A stretch of 56,240 nucleotides of DNA from Pseudomonas aegrilactucae. Lineage in GTDB: Bacteria > Pseudomonadota > Gammaproteobacteria > Pseudomonadales > Pseudomonadaceae. A program made the position numbers and the translations under genes. The stretch is from positions 1-56,240 of the forward strand of contig NZ_JAHTBI010000095.1 of the NCBI RefSeq assembly GCF_019168305.1, written 5' to 3'. The notes below the pieces were generated by a model. The model saw only the letters and a list, made by a program, of their open reading frames with translations, made no database searches and had not been told where the DNA came from. The stretch's first letter is position 1, and each line of letters starts with the position of its first letter. Shown one piece after another: positions 17,300 through 26,251 of this stretch.

Positions 17300-18694
17300 C
17301 TATTGAGGGGTCGACACCGGCTGTGTCACCGCACCGCGCGGCTTGCACCACAGCCAGTAGGCGCCGACCAGGAACACCACCCACACCACGCCGACCAGCA
17401 GCGCCGCCTGGGTGTCCGGGAAGTAACCCAGCACACCGAACACGAACAGCATGAAGGCGATGGCTGCGATAGGCCCGTACGGCCAGAACGGTACCGGGAA
17501 CTTCAGTTGCGCGACTTCTTCGCGGCTCATGCTGCGACGCATGGCCACCTGGGTCACCAGGATCATCAACCACACCCACACCGTAGCAAAGGTGGCGATG
17601 GAGGCGATCAGCAGGAACACGTTCTCTGGGATCAGGTAGTTGAGCACCACGCCGCCCAGCAGCGCGGCGCCCATCACCAGCACGGTCATCCACGGCACGC
17701 CGTGGCGCGAGATCCTGGCAAAGCCCTTGGGCGCGTGGCCCTGTTCGGCCAGGCCGTACATCATGCGCCCGGCACCGAAGATGTCGCTGTTGATGGCCGA
17801 TACGGCTGCCGAAATCACCACGATATTGAGCACCGTGGCCGCCGAGCCGATCCCCAGGTTGCTGAAGATCTGCACGAACGGGCTGCCCTGGCTGCCGATC
17901 TGCGGCCAGGGGTACAGGCACATCAGCACGAACAGGGTCAGCACGTAGAACAGCAGGATGCGCAGCGGGACGGCGTTGATCGCCTTGGGGATCACGCGCT
18001 GCGGGTCCTTGGCTTCACCGGCGGTGATGCCGATGATCTCGATGCCGCCGAAGGCGAACATCACCACCGCGAACGAAGCGATCAGGCCACCGACGCCGTT
18101 GGGCATGAAGCCGCCATGCTCGAACAGGTTGCTGATGCCCACCGCGTTACCTGCCTCGGCATTGGCCAGGCCGAAGGCCATGATGCCGAAGCCGGCCAGA
18201 ATCATCGCGACGATCGCGCCGACCTTGAGCAGCGACAGCCAGAACTCCATCTCGCCGAACACCTTGACGTTGCACAGGTTGAGGCCGCCGATCAGGAACA
18301 CGATACCCAGCACCCAGATCCAGCGCGCCACGTCGGGAAACCAGAAGCCCATGTAGATGCCGAACGCCGTGACGTCGGCCAGGCACACGATGATCATTTC
18401 AAAGGCGTAGGTCCAGCCCAGCACGAAGCCGGCCATGGGCCCCAGGTAGGTGCTGGCGTATTTGCCGAATGAGCCGGAGACAGGGTTGTGCACGGCCATT
18501 TCGCCGAGCGCGCGCATGACCATGAACACGGCCGCGCCGCCGATCAGGTAGGCCAGCAGTACCGCGGGACCGGCCATCTGGATAGCCGCGGCAGAGCCGT
18601 AGAACAGCCCGGTGCCGATGGCCGAGCCCAGTGCCATGAATCGAATATGCCGGGCCGTCAGCCCGCGCTTGAGACCTTGTGCTTGAGATTGCAT
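17300..18694 (-). CDS. hutT: Histidine/proline-type APC permease (HutT or ProY-like)
   Basis: Amino-acid permease of the AAT branch of the APC superfamily, 464 residues with about 12 membrane helices. The family start is clear (LTARHIRFMALGSAIGTGLFYGSA), as is the helix-3 region GEMAVHNPVSGSF. By sequence alone it could be annotated as proline-specific ProY. Its place between hutH and hutI argues for histidine uptake, as for HutT of P. fluorescens. AGGA precedes the ATG. It is separated from hutH by two hairpins. Confidence 0.88.
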   Translation of the reverse strand: MQSQAQGLKRGLTARHIRFMALGSAIGTGLFYGSAAAIQMAGPAVLLAYLIGGAAVFMVMRALGEMAVHNPVSGSFGKYASTYLGPMAGFVLGWTYAFEMIIVCLADVTAFGIYMGFWFPDVARWIWVLGIVFLIGGLNLCNVKVFGEMEFWLSLLKVGAIVAMILAGFGIMAFGLANAEAGNAVGISNLFEHGGFMPNGVGGLIASFAVVMFAFGGIEIIGITAGEAKDPQRVIPKAINAVPLRILLFYVLTLFVLMCLYPWPQIGSQGSPFVQIFSNLGIGSAATVLNIVVISAAVSAINSDIFGAGRMMYGLAEQGHAPKGFARISRHGVPWMTVLVMGAALLGGVVLNYLIPENVFLLIASIATFATVWVWLMILVTQVAMRRSMSREEVAQLKFPVPFWPYGPIAAIAFMLFVFGVLGYFPDTQAALLVGVVWVVFLVGAYWLWCKPRGAVTQPVSTPQ

Positions 18695-18733
18695 TTTCGC
18701 GTTCCTGTTTTTTTTTGTAGGCGAAAAGCAGCA

Positions 18734-18783
18734 CGAACCCGGCTGGGTTCGCGCGGCAGACGGCTGGCCTGCACGGCCAGCCG
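18734..18783 (-). terminator. Paired hairpins between hutH and hutT
   Basis: Two perfect stems lie between these genes: CGGCTGGCC/GGCCAGCCG (18761-18783) and CGAACCC/GGGTTCG (18734-18751). An A-rich stretch follows in the minus-strand reading. They probably act as an attenuator or RNase barrier that lowers hutT-I-G relative to hutU-H. Confidence 0.55.
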
Positions 18784-18789
18784 GGGGCG

Positions 18790-20322
18790 TCAGAGGCTAG
18801 GCAGCACCTTGGCTGGCAGCAGGCCGGTCAGCGTGCCTTCGGCCAGCAAGGCGATGGCCGCCTCGATGTCGGGGGCGAAGAAACGGTCCTTGTCGTAGTG
18901 GGCGACCTTGCCACGCAGGGCCTGGCGGGCCTGCTCCAGTTTCGGCGAGGTCTTGAGGCCGGTGCGCAGGTCCAGGCCCTGGCAGGCCGCCAGCCATTCC
19001 ACGGCCAGCACGCCACGGGTGTTCTCGGCCATTTCCCACAGGCGCTTGCCGGCAGCCGGGGCCATCGACACATGGTCTTCCTGGTTGGCCGAGGTGGGGA
19101 TGCTGTCCACGCTGTGCGGGTGCGCCAGCGCCTTGTTCTCGCTGGCCAGTGCCGCCGCAGTGACCTGGGCGATCATGAAGCCGGAGTTGACCCCGCCATT
19201 GGCCACCAGGAACGGCGGCAGCTGCGACATGTGCTTGTCCATCATCAGCGAGATGCGGCGCTCGCTCAGCGAGCCGATCTCGGCGATGGCCAGGGCCATG
19301 TTGTCGGCGGCCATGGCCACCGGCTCGGCGTGGAAGTTGCCGCCGGAGATCACGTCCCCTTCCCTGGCGAACACCAGCGGGTTGTCGGACACCGCGTTGG
19401 CCTCGACTACCAGCACCTCGGCGGCCTGGCGCAACTGGGTCAGGCAGGCGCCCATCACTTGTGGCTGGCAACGCAGCGAGTACGGGTCCTGTACCTTGCC
19501 GCAGTCCTTGTGCGAGGCCGACACTTCAGTGCCATCGCCCAGCAGGTCACGGTAGCAGGCGGCCGAGTCGATCTGGCCACGCTGGCCACGGGCCTGGTGA
19601 ATGCGCTCGTCGAACGGCGAGCGCGAGCCCAGTACCGCCTCGACGGTGAGGCTGCCGCAGGCGACGGCCGCGGCAAACAGGTCTTCGCCTTCGAACAGGC
19701 CGCGCAGGGCATAGGCAGTGGACGCCTGGGTGCCGTTGAGCAAGGCCAGGCCTTCCTTGGCGGCCAGGGTCAGCGGCTCCAGGCCGGCCACTGCCAGCGC
19801 TTCGGTGGCCGACAGCCATTGGCCCTGGTGGCGGGCCTTGCCTTCGCCCAGCAGCACCAGCGACATATGCGCCAGGGGCGCGAGGTCGCCCGAGGCGCCG
19901 ACCGAGCCCTTGAGCGGGATGTGCGGGTAGACCTGGGCGTTGATCAGGGCGATCAGCGCGTTGATCACCTTGCGCCGGATGCCCGAGAACCCACGGCTCA
20001 GGCTGTTGACCTTGAGCACCATGATCAGGCGCACCAGCGCGTCGTCCAGCGGCGCGCCGACGCCGGCGGCGTGGGACAGCACCAGCGAGCGCTGCAGGTT
20101 TTCCAGGTCGCAGCTGGCGATGCGGGTCGAGGCCAGCAGGCCGAAACCGGTATTGATGCCGTAGGCGGTGCGGTCTTCGGCGAGGATCTGCTCGACGCAG
20201 GCCACGCTGTCTTCGATCTGCTGGTCGGCGCTGGCGTCCAGCTGCAGGGTCAGCGGTTGCTGGTAGATCGCACGCAGCTGGGCCAAGGTCAGGGTGCCAG
20301 GCTTCAGGGTCAATTGGGTCAC
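18790..20322 (-). CDS. hutH: Histidine ammonia-lyase HutH
   Basis: Cytoplasmic homotetrameric lyase of 510 residues; removes ammonia from histidine to give urocanate, the first step. The Ala143-Ser144-Gly145 triad that cyclises to the MIO cofactor is present in GSVGASGDLAPL. AYGINTGFG near 53-61 and the later QDPYSLRCQPQ segment are also canonical. The start is GTG at 20322 with GGAG 7 bases upstream. Second gene after hutU, 64 bases downstream. Confidence 0.97.
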   Translation of the reverse strand: MTQLTLKPGTLTLAQLRAIYQQPLTLQLDASADQQIEDSVACVEQILAEDRTAYGINTGFGLLASTRIASCDLENLQRSLVLSHAAGVGAPLDDALVRLIMVLKVNSLSRGFSGIRRKVINALIALINAQVYPHIPLKGSVGASGDLAPLAHMSLVLLGEGKARHQGQWLSATEALAVAGLEPLTLAAKEGLALLNGTQASTAYALRGLFEGEDLFAAAVACGSLTVEAVLGSRSPFDERIHQARGQRGQIDSAACYRDLLGDGTEVSASHKDCGKVQDPYSLRCQPQVMGACLTQLRQAAEVLVVEANAVSDNPLVFAREGDVISGGNFHAEPVAMAADNMALAIAEIGSLSERRISLMMDKHMSQLPPFLVANGGVNSGFMIAQVTAAALASENKALAHPHSVDSIPTSANQEDHVSMAPAAGKRLWEMAENTRGVLAVEWLAACQGLDLRTGLKTSPKLEQARQALRGKVAHYDKDRFFAPDIEAAIALLAEGTLTGLLPAKVLPSL

Positions 20323-20386
20323 GTTATTGCTCCGTCTCGACAGGCGTTCACGCCCGTCATGAATTCAGTATCGACCAGGGCGCCGA

Positions 20387-22063
20387 TCAGCGCGTGATCA
20401 TCGGCAGGTTCAGGCCCTGCTCTTTCGCGCAGTCGATGGCGATCTGATAACCGGCATCGGCATGGCGCATCACACCCGTGGCCGGGTCGTTGTGCAGTAC
20501 GCGGGCGATACGCTCGGCGGCCTCGTCGGTGCCGTCGCACACGATGACCATGCCCGAGTGCTGCGAGAAGCCCATGCCTACGCCGCCGCCGTGGTGCAGC
20601 GAAACCCAGGTCGCGCCGCTGGCGGTGTTGAGCAGGGCGTTGAGCAGCGGCCAGTCGGACACGGCGTCCGAGCCGTCCTGCATGGCTTCGGTTTCACGGT
20701 TGGGGCTGGAGACGGAGCCGGAGTCCAGGTGGTCGCGGCCGATCACGATCGGTGCCGACAGCTCGCCGCTGCGCACCATTTCGTTGAACGCCAGGCCCAG
20801 CTTGGCGCGCAGGCCCAGGCCCACCCAGCAGATACGTGCCGGCAGGCCCTGGAAGCTGATGCGCTCGCGGGCCATGTCCAGCCAGTTGTGCAGGTGGGCG
20901 TCGTCGGGGATCAGTTCCTTGACCTTGGCGTCGGTCTTGTAGATGTCCTGGGCATCGCCCGACAGCGCGGCCCAGCGGAACGGGCCCACGCCGCGGCAGA
21001 ACAGCGGGCGGATATAGGCCGGCACGAAGCCCGGGAAATCGAAGGCATTGGTCACGCCCTCTTCCTTGGCCATCTGGCGGATGTTGTTGCCGTAGTCGAA
21101 GGTCGGGATGCCCTGTTTCTGGAAGTCGAGCATGGCCTGTACGTGCACGGCCATCGACTGCTTGGCGGCCTTGACCACCGCCGCCGGGTCGCTCTGCGCG
21201 CGGTCGCGGTACTGCTCCCAGGTCCAGCCGGCCGGCAGGTAGCCGTTGAGCGGGTCGTGGGCGCTGGTCTGGTCGGTGACCATGTCGGGGCGTACGCCAC
21301 GCTTGACCAGCTCGGGGAGAATTTCGGCGGCGTTGCCCAGCAGTGCGATGGAGATGGCCTTGCCTTCGGCGGTGTATTTGGCGATGCGCGCCAGGGCGTC
21401 GTCCAGGTCGGTGGCCTGCTCATCCACGTAGCGGCTGCTCAGGCGGAAGTCGATGCGGCTCTGCTGGCACTCGATGTTCAGCGAGCTGGCGCCGGCCAGG
21501 GTCGCGGCCAGTGGCTGCGCGCCGCCCATGCCGCCCAGGCCTGCGGTGAGTACCCACTTGCCCTTGAGGCTACCGTTGTAGTGCTGGCGGCCGGCCTCCA
21601 CGAAGGTTTCGTAGGTGCCCTGCACGATGCCCTGGCTGCCGATGTAGATCCAGCTGCCGGCGGTCATCTGGCCATACATGGCCAGGCCCTTGGCATCCAG
21701 TTCGTTGAAGTGTTCCCAGTTGGCCCAGTGCGGCACCAGGTTGGAGTTGGCGATCAGTACGCGCGGGGCGTTGCTGTGGGTCTTGAATACGCCGACCGGC
21801 TTGCCGGATTGCACCAGCAGGGTCTCGTCGTCGTTCAGGTGGGTGAGGCTTTCTACGATCTTGTCGTAGCACTCCCAGTTGCGCGCGGCGCGGCCGATGC
21901 CGCCGTACACCACCAGCTCTTTCGGGTTCTCGGCAACTTCCGGGTCGAGGTTGTTCATCAGCATGCGCAGCGGCGCTTCGGTCAGCCAGCTCTTGGCGGT
22001 CAGCTGGGTGCCGCGGGCGGCGCGGATTTCGACGTCACGGAATTTATTGTGCTTGTTCGTCAC
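20387..22063 (-). CDS. hutU: Urocanate hydratase HutU
   Basis: NAD+-dependent hydratase of 558 residues; converts urocanate to 4-imidazolone-5-propionate, the second step. Recognisable parts are the VYGGIGRAARNW start region, the NAD-binding GLGGMGGAQP segment and the FCRGVGPFRW and GRDHLDSGSV blocks. The start is GTG at 22063 with GGAG 7 bases upstream. First gene of the main hut transcript. The upstream palindrome at 22133-22148 is a HutC-type operator. Confidence 0.97.
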   Translation of the reverse strand: MTNKHNKFRDVEIRAARGTQLTAKSWLTEAPLRMLMNNLDPEVAENPKELVVYGGIGRAARNWECYDKIVESLTHLNDDETLLVQSGKPVGVFKTHSNAPRVLIANSNLVPHWANWEHFNELDAKGLAMYGQMTAGSWIYIGSQGIVQGTYETFVEAGRQHYNGSLKGKWVLTAGLGGMGGAQPLAATLAGASSLNIECQQSRIDFRLSSRYVDEQATDLDDALARIAKYTAEGKAISIALLGNAAEILPELVKRGVRPDMVTDQTSAHDPLNGYLPAGWTWEQYRDRAQSDPAAVVKAAKQSMAVHVQAMLDFQKQGIPTFDYGNNIRQMAKEEGVTNAFDFPGFVPAYIRPLFCRGVGPFRWAALSGDAQDIYKTDAKVKELIPDDAHLHNWLDMARERISFQGLPARICWVGLGLRAKLGLAFNEMVRSGELSAPIVIGRDHLDSGSVSSPNRETEAMQDGSDAVSDWPLLNALLNTASGATWVSLHHGGGVGMGFSQHSGMVIVCDGTDEAAERIARVLHNDPATGVMRHADAGYQIAIDCAKEQGLNLPMITR

Positions 22064-22132
22064 GTAAGGGCTCCTCGAGCGAAAGGCGAATTCGGGATGG
22101 CACTGCCATGGGTGCTATACAAACACACCTTT

Positions 22133-22148
22133 ACTTGTATGTACAAGT
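22133..22148. promoter_or_regulatory. HutC-type operator upstream of hutU
   Basis: CTTGTATGTACAAG at 22134-22147 is an almost perfect palindrome about 70-85 bases before the hutU start. GntR/HutC repressors bind such TGTA-N-TACA sites and urocanate releases them. A possible minus-strand -10 (TATAGC) lies at about 22115-22120, so repressor would cover the promoter. Confidence 0.75.
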
Positions 22149-22195
22149 ACAGCCAACCAAAAAACCTTCACCTTGGCGTCGACCTTTCGGGCGCC

Positions 22196-22277
22196 TTCGC
22201 TGGCAAGCCAGCTCCCACAGGTTGCCCACTGCACTGGAGTGCAACGCCGTACCTGTGGGAGCTGGCTTGCCAGCGAA
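22196..22277. repeat. REP doublet (REPIN-like) 4
   Basis: Inverted REP copies around a 34-base spacer (22220-22253), between the hutU operator and the 3' end of hutD. Confidence 0.9.
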
Positions 22278-22298
22278 AGGCTGCAGAGCAGCCCAGAC

Positions 22299-22871
22299 TT
22301 AACGTTCGCTCAGCTCGATCAGGCAGACCTGCCCACTGACCTGCAACTCCACCAGGCCCTGATTGGCGTCCAGGCGCAGGCAGTCATAACGCCCCAGCAC
22401 CTGCTCCGGCTGCCCGGCGAGCGCAACCTGCACCTGCTCATCGGCAGCGAACACCAGCAGCGTCTGCGCCGAGCTGTACACCCGGCTGTCACCGGCCAGC
22501 CACTGCAAGCGCGCGGCAAACCGCTGCGGCGCGTAGATCAGGTTGAAGTCCCGTATCGGCCCGCCCAGCAGGCTGCAGCTCACCGCGCTCTCACCGCTGA
22601 AGGCGAACGCATCGAACGGTATCAGCTCACGGCTGGCGTGCCCGTCCACCACCAGGCGCATGCCATCGCCCTGCAGCACGCTGATGATGCGCTGGTAGCC
22701 GGCGAAGCTGGAAAAGCCGCCCGACGCCTCGATATCGGCAATCGACAGGCGCCAGCCGAAGCCGTCCAGGCCTGCGCCGCCATCACGGGTGATCTCTTCG
22801 GTGCTGCCGCCGCCGTTCTTCCACGGCATGCGCGGGTAGTCGGCGGCGTGTAACAAGGTCAACGAACTCAT
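22299..22871 (-). CDS. hutD: HutD-family cupin protein
   Basis: 190-residue cupin of the HutD/Ves family. It is found in Pseudomonas hut loci and is thought to limit hut expression, perhaps by binding an intermediate. The family start is clear (ADYPRMPWKNGGGSTEEI) and a beta-rich cupin body follows. The ATG at 22871 overlaps the hutC stop as ATGA, so hutC and hutD are coupled. Sequence upstream in the same frame lies within hutC and was not used. Confidence 0.88.
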   Translation of the reverse strand: MSSLTLLHAADYPRMPWKNGGGSTEEITRDGGAGLDGFGWRLSIADIEASGGFSSFAGYQRIISVLQGDGMRLVVDGHASRELIPFDAFAFSGESAVSCSLLGGPIRDFNLIYAPQRFAARLQWLAGDSRVYSSAQTLLVFAADEQVQVALAGQPEQVLGRYDCLRLDANQGLVELQVSGQVCLIELSER

Positions 22872-23614
22872 TTGCTGAAGCGTCCTTCCAAACGATGACG
22901 GGAACCCGGATGAATCAGGCGCGCCGCCGTGACCGGCTGGCGTCCGGACCAGGTGCGGCGGCGGATCAGCAGGCACGGCTCGCCCGGCTCGATCTGCAAC
23001 AGCCGGCACTCTGCGGGCTCGGCCAATATCGCCTCGACCACGTGCTCGCCCTCGGTCAGCGGCGCCACCTGCGACAGGTACGCATACGGGGTCTGGCGGG
23101 TGAAGTCCTGCTTGAGGTAGTCCGGTGCGATCTGGGCGTTGACGAAGCGGTCTTCGATCTGCACTGCGATCCCGTTCTCGTAGTGCACGATCAGTGAATG
23201 GAACACCCGCTGGCCTTCGCGCATGTCCAGCGCCAGCGCCCGCTCGGAGCCGGCCGCCTCTTCGGCCAGGGTGATCACCTGGCAGGTATGCTGGTGACCG
23301 CGCGCGGCGATCTCATCGGCAATGTTGTTGACCTCGAACAGCGCCGAGCGGCTTTTGGGCTCGGCGACGAAGGTGCCAACGCCCTGCATGCGCACCAGCA
23401 GGCCTTCGGCGGTCAGCTCGCGCAAGGCGCGGTTGATGGTCATGCGGCTGAAGCCCAGTTCGCTGACCAGTTCGCTCTCGGAGGGCACGCGATGATGCGG
23501 CGGCCAGCTGCCGTTCTGGATCTGCTGGGCGATCATCTGCTTGACCCGCGCGTACAGCGGCGCCGGGACCTCGCCCATCTGGGCAACCAGCGCGGAGACA
23601 GGAGGTGTCGGCAC
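22868..23614 (-). CDS. hutC: Histidine utilisation repressor HutC
   Basis: GntR-family regulator of 248 residues with a winged-helix DNA-binding domain (about 20-80; VPSESELVSELGFSRMTINR) and a C-terminal UTRA ligand domain, which in HutC binds urocanate. The GTG at 23614 has AAGGA 8 bases upstream; an internal Met at residue 13 is an alternative. It diverges from hutF across one palindromic operator, which suggests autoregulation. Confidence 0.94.
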   Translation of the reverse strand: MPTPPVSALVAQMGEVPAPLYARVKQMIAQQIQNGSWPPHHRVPSESELVSELGFSRMTINRALRELTAEGLLVRMQGVGTFVAEPKSRSALFEVNNIADEIAARGHQHTCQVITLAEEAAGSERALALDMREGQRVFHSLIVHYENGIAVQIEDRFVNAQIAPDYLKQDFTRQTPYAYLSQVAPLTEGEHVVEAILAEPAECRLLQIEPGEPCLLIRRRTWSGRQPVTAARLIHPGSRHRLEGRFSK

Positions 23615-23679
23615 GGCAAAAATCCTTGGTGGTGGGTATGAACGGTAGAGTGCCGCAGTTTACCGGGCAGGCAAACGTC

Positions 23680-23695
23680 TGTATATGTATATACA
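23680..23695. promoter_or_regulatory. HutC-type operator between hutC and hutF
   Basis: TGTATAT-GT-ATATACA is a perfect 7-bp inverted repeat in the 107-base divergent region. It has the TGTA/TACA ends of the hutU site with a different centre, and could serve both divergent promoters. Confidence 0.65.
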
Positions 23696-23721
23696 AATAA
23701 CCAGAAAGGGGTGACCTGTCG

Positions 23722-25086
23722 ATGTCCGTGTTCTTTGCCGAACGTGCCTTGCTGCCTACGGGCTGGGCTGAAAACGTGCGAATCGAGGTGGGCGCCGATG
23801 GCCTGCTGAGCCGCGTGCAACCCGATGCCACGGCAGAAGGCGCCGAGCGACTGGCCGGGCCGCTGCTGCCGGGCATGCCCAACCTGCATTCGCATGCCTT
23901 CCAGCGGGCAATGGCGGGCCTGGCAGAGGTGGCCGGCAACCCCAATGACAGTTTCTGGACGTGGCGCGAGCTGATGTACCGGCTGGTCGGCAAGATCAGC
24001 CCCGAGCAATTGGGCGTGATCGCGCGCCAGCTGTATATCGAGATGCTCAAGGCCGGCTACACCTCGGTGGCCGAGTTCCATTACGTGCACCATGACACCC
24101 AGGGCAAGGCCTATGCCGACCCGGCCGAGCTGTCGCTGCGCATCAGCCAGGCAGCGGCCGACACTGGCATCGGCCTGACCTTGCTGCCGGTGCTCTACAG
24201 CCATTCGGGGTTTGGCGGGCAGGCCCCCAACGACGGGCAGCGCCGGTTTATCAACAGCACCGAGCAGTACCTGAAACTGCAGGCGCAACTGGCGCCGTTG
24301 CTCGCGCAGCAGCCGGCGCAGCGCCTGGGCGTGTGCTTCCACTCCCTGCGCGCGGTCACCCCGCAGCAGATCAGCGAGGTGATGGCCGCCAGCGACAGCG
24401 CCTGCCCGGTGCATATCCACATTGCCGAACAGCAGAAGGAAGTCGACGACTGCCTGGCCTGGAGCGGTCGCCGGCCATTGCAGTGGCTGCATAAACATGC
24501 CGAGGTCGATGCGCGCTGGTGCCTGGTGCATGCGACCCATGCCCAAGCGGACGAAGTGTCGCTGATGGCGCGCAGCGGTGCGGTGGCGGGCTTGTGCCTG
24601 ACTACCGAAGCCAACCTGGGCGACGGCATTTTCCCCGCTGTCGATTACCTGGCCCAGGGTGGGCGCCTGGGCATCGGCTCGGACAGCCATGTGTCGCTGA
24701 GCGTGGTGGAGGAACTGCGCTGGCTGGAGTACGGCCAACGCCTGCGCGATCAACGGCGCAATCGCCTGTACGGTGCCGAGCAGCCGATGGTGGGGCGCAC
24801 GCTGTTCGATGCCGCACTGGCAGGCGGGGCACAGGCACTCGGGCAGCCGATCGGCGAACTGGCGGTGGGCAAGCGCGCCGACTGGATCGTGCTGGACGGG
24901 CTGGACCCGTACATTGCTACGGCGAGTGCAGACGGGATTCTCAATCGCTGGCTGTTCGCCGGCGGGGATCGGCAGGTGCGTGACGTGATGGTCAATGGCA
25001 CGTGGGTGGTGCGCCAGGGGCGGCATGCCGATGAAGCGCAGAGTGCGCAGGCGTTTGCCGGGGTGCTGCGCAATTTGCTGGGTTGA
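23722..25086 (+). CDS. hutF: Formimidoylglutamate deiminase HutF
   Basis: Zn-dependent amidohydrolase of 454 residues that turns N-formimino-L-glutamate into N-formylglutamate plus ammonia, the substrate of HutG. The metal pair is H56/H58 in NLHSHAF, with further ligands in VHIHIAEQ, VHATHA and GIGSDSHV. GGGGTGA lies 6 bases before the ATG. It is transcribed away from hutC under the shared operator. Its presence defines the Pseudomonas five-step route. Confidence 0.96.
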   Translation: MSVFFAERALLPTGWAENVRIEVGADGLLSRVQPDATAEGAERLAGPLLPGMPNLHSHAFQRAMAGLAEVAGNPNDSFWTWRELMYRLVGKISPEQLGVIARQLYIEMLKAGYTSVAEFHYVHHDTQGKAYADPAELSLRISQAAADTGIGLTLLPVLYSHSGFGGQAPNDGQRRFINSTEQYLKLQAQLAPLLAQQPAQRLGVCFHSLRAVTPQQISEVMAASDSACPVHIHIAEQQKEVDDCLAWSGRRPLQWLHKHAEVDARWCLVHATHAQADEVSLMARSGAVAGLCLTTEANLGDGIFPAVDYLAQGGRLGIGSDSHVSLSVVEELRWLEYGQRLRDQRRNRLYGAEQPMVGRTLFDAALAGGAQALGQPIGELAVGKRADWIVLDGLDPYIATASADGILNRWLFAGGDRQVRDVMVNGTWVVRQGRHADEAQSAQAFAGVLRNLLG

Positions 25087-25106
25087 TGTCTATCCGCGGC
25101 GCGGCC

Positions 25107-25188
25107 TTCGCTGGCACGCCAGCTCCCACAGCGATTGCAGTGATCTTGAAGTCACCGATGTACCTGTGGGCGCTGGCTTGCCAGCGAA
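25107..25188. repeat. REP doublet (REPIN-like) 5
   Basis: Inverted REP copies with small mismatches (CACGCC for CAAGCC on the left, GGCGCT for GGAGCT on the right) and a 34-base spacer (25131-25164). Between convergent hutF and the lipocalin gene. Confidence 0.88.
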
Positions 25189-25195
25189 GAGGCCG

Positions 25196-25771
25196 TCACT
25201 GACTGCGCGCGATATCCCGGTCGGAAACGCGCCAGATCAGCCGTGTGGTGTCATACCCTTGCTGGCGCGCACGCGCCAGCAGGCTCTCGCGCTCCAGCGC
25301 CGGGATCGTCGGCTTGCGCGACAGGATCCACAGGTACTTGCGGTCCGGGTTGCCCACCAGCGCGGTCTGGTAGTCCTTGTCCACATACAGCACCCAGTAA
25401 TCACCCTTGGCCACGCCCGGCAACAACGTGGAGAACCAGTTGTCGAACTCGACCCACAGCTTGTCGGTCTTGCCCGGCACCTGCGGCGTGGCCGTGCCAC
25501 TGGCCTGCTGCCATTCACCCTGCAGCGTGAGGCAACGGTTGAGCACCCCCACCGTACCGTCCGGGCGCAGGTTGTAATGCGCCTCGCTCTGCGCGCAGTC
25601 GCGCTGGAAGAACATCGGCAACCGCGCCAGCTCGAACCACTTGCCCTGGTAACGCTTGAAGTCGACACGCTCGACGGTCTTGGGCGGCAACGGGCCCTCG
25701 TCGAACGAATGCGCGCAACCGCCCAGCAGCACCACGGCACACAGGCTCAGCAGTAGATGCAGACCTCTCAT
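25196..25771 (-). CDS. Lipocalin-family outer-membrane lipoprotein (Blc-like)
   Basis: 191-residue lipoprotein. The signal peptide ends in the lipobox LLGGC with Cys19 as lipidation site. The mature part is a bacterial lipocalin: the GxW motif in YQGKWFELARLP, then VDKDYQTALVGNPDRKYLWILSR. Bacterial lipocalins bind lipids or lysophospholipids at the inner face of the outer membrane. The ATG overlaps the upstream lipoprotein gene's stop by 4 bases, so the two are one operon. Confidence 0.92.
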   Translation of the reverse strand: MRGLHLLLSLCAVVLLGGCAHSFDEGPLPPKTVERVDFKRYQGKWFELARLPMFFQRDCAQSEAHYNLRPDGTVGVLNRCLTLQGEWQQASGTATPQVPGKTDKLWVEFDNWFSTLLPGVAKGDYWVLYVDKDYQTALVGNPDRKYLWILSRKPTIPALERESLLARARQQGYDTTRLIWRVSDRDIARSQ

Positions 25772-26022
25772 TTGAGCCCCTGCCCCGAGTACATCAGCAC
25801 CTTGTCGGCGGCATACTGCACGCTGATGAAGCTCTTCTCGTCACCCCAGGTGCAACTGGACATGCCCAGCGCGCCGGAGCACTCGGTCGGGCTGCCGAGC
25901 AGCCGCTCGACCTCGGCCTTGGGCATACCCGCCTGAAGCCTGGAGTAGTTTTCCTGATTGATCTTGCTGCACGCAGCCAGCAACACGCACAACGACAACA
26001 GGGCGAGAGAACGCAACGACAT
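25768..26022 (-). CDS. Small lipoprotein of unknown function
   Basis: 84-residue lipoprotein started at the ATG at 26022, with AGGAG 8 bases upstream. Lipobox LLAAC has Cys18. The mature part (YSRLQAGMPKAEVERLLGSPTEC...WGDEKSFISVQYAADKV) resembles the small SmpA/OmlA-like beta fold of DUF3862-type proteins, where the LxxGMxxxxVxxLLGxP motif is typical. Role unknown. Translationally coupled to the lipocalin. Confidence 0.8.
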   Translation of the reverse strand: MSLRSLALLSLCVLLAACSKINQENYSRLQAGMPKAEVERLLGSPTECSGALGMSSCTWGDEKSFISVQYAADKVLMYSGQGLK

Positions 26023-26251
26023 GGGGGTCACTCCTGAACATGAGGATGCCAGCACGGGGCTTGACCTGAGCTTAGAAGGAAAAAGCCCTATCCGGTTCCC
26101 GGACCCACTGTTTTCCTTGACGTTTATCTGCGCCTTTTGTCGACTAGTCGCGTTTAAGGCTCATCTTTTTCCCACAACAGGCGACACAGGGGGGTGCTGC
26201 GACCGTTCGCTGAGCACTCCCGTTGACCGCCTTGTGCAGACAGACCTCGCA

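Noticed and set aside
16100..18472. 790-codon plus-strand frame across hutI and hutT
   Set aside because: It spans two unrelated minus-strand genes and their junction and has no domain sense; a shadow frame.
22064..22200. Sigma-54 promoter for hutU, expected from P. fluorescens work
   Set aside because: No GG-N10-GC element with a credible -24/-12 was found on the minus strand in this stretch.
26108..26160. Possible FliA promoter before the dCache chemoreceptor (TGACGTTT ... GTCGACTA)
   Set aside because: The spacer would be 13 bases and the -10 half matches only 5 of 8 positions; too weak compared with those of the other three receptors.
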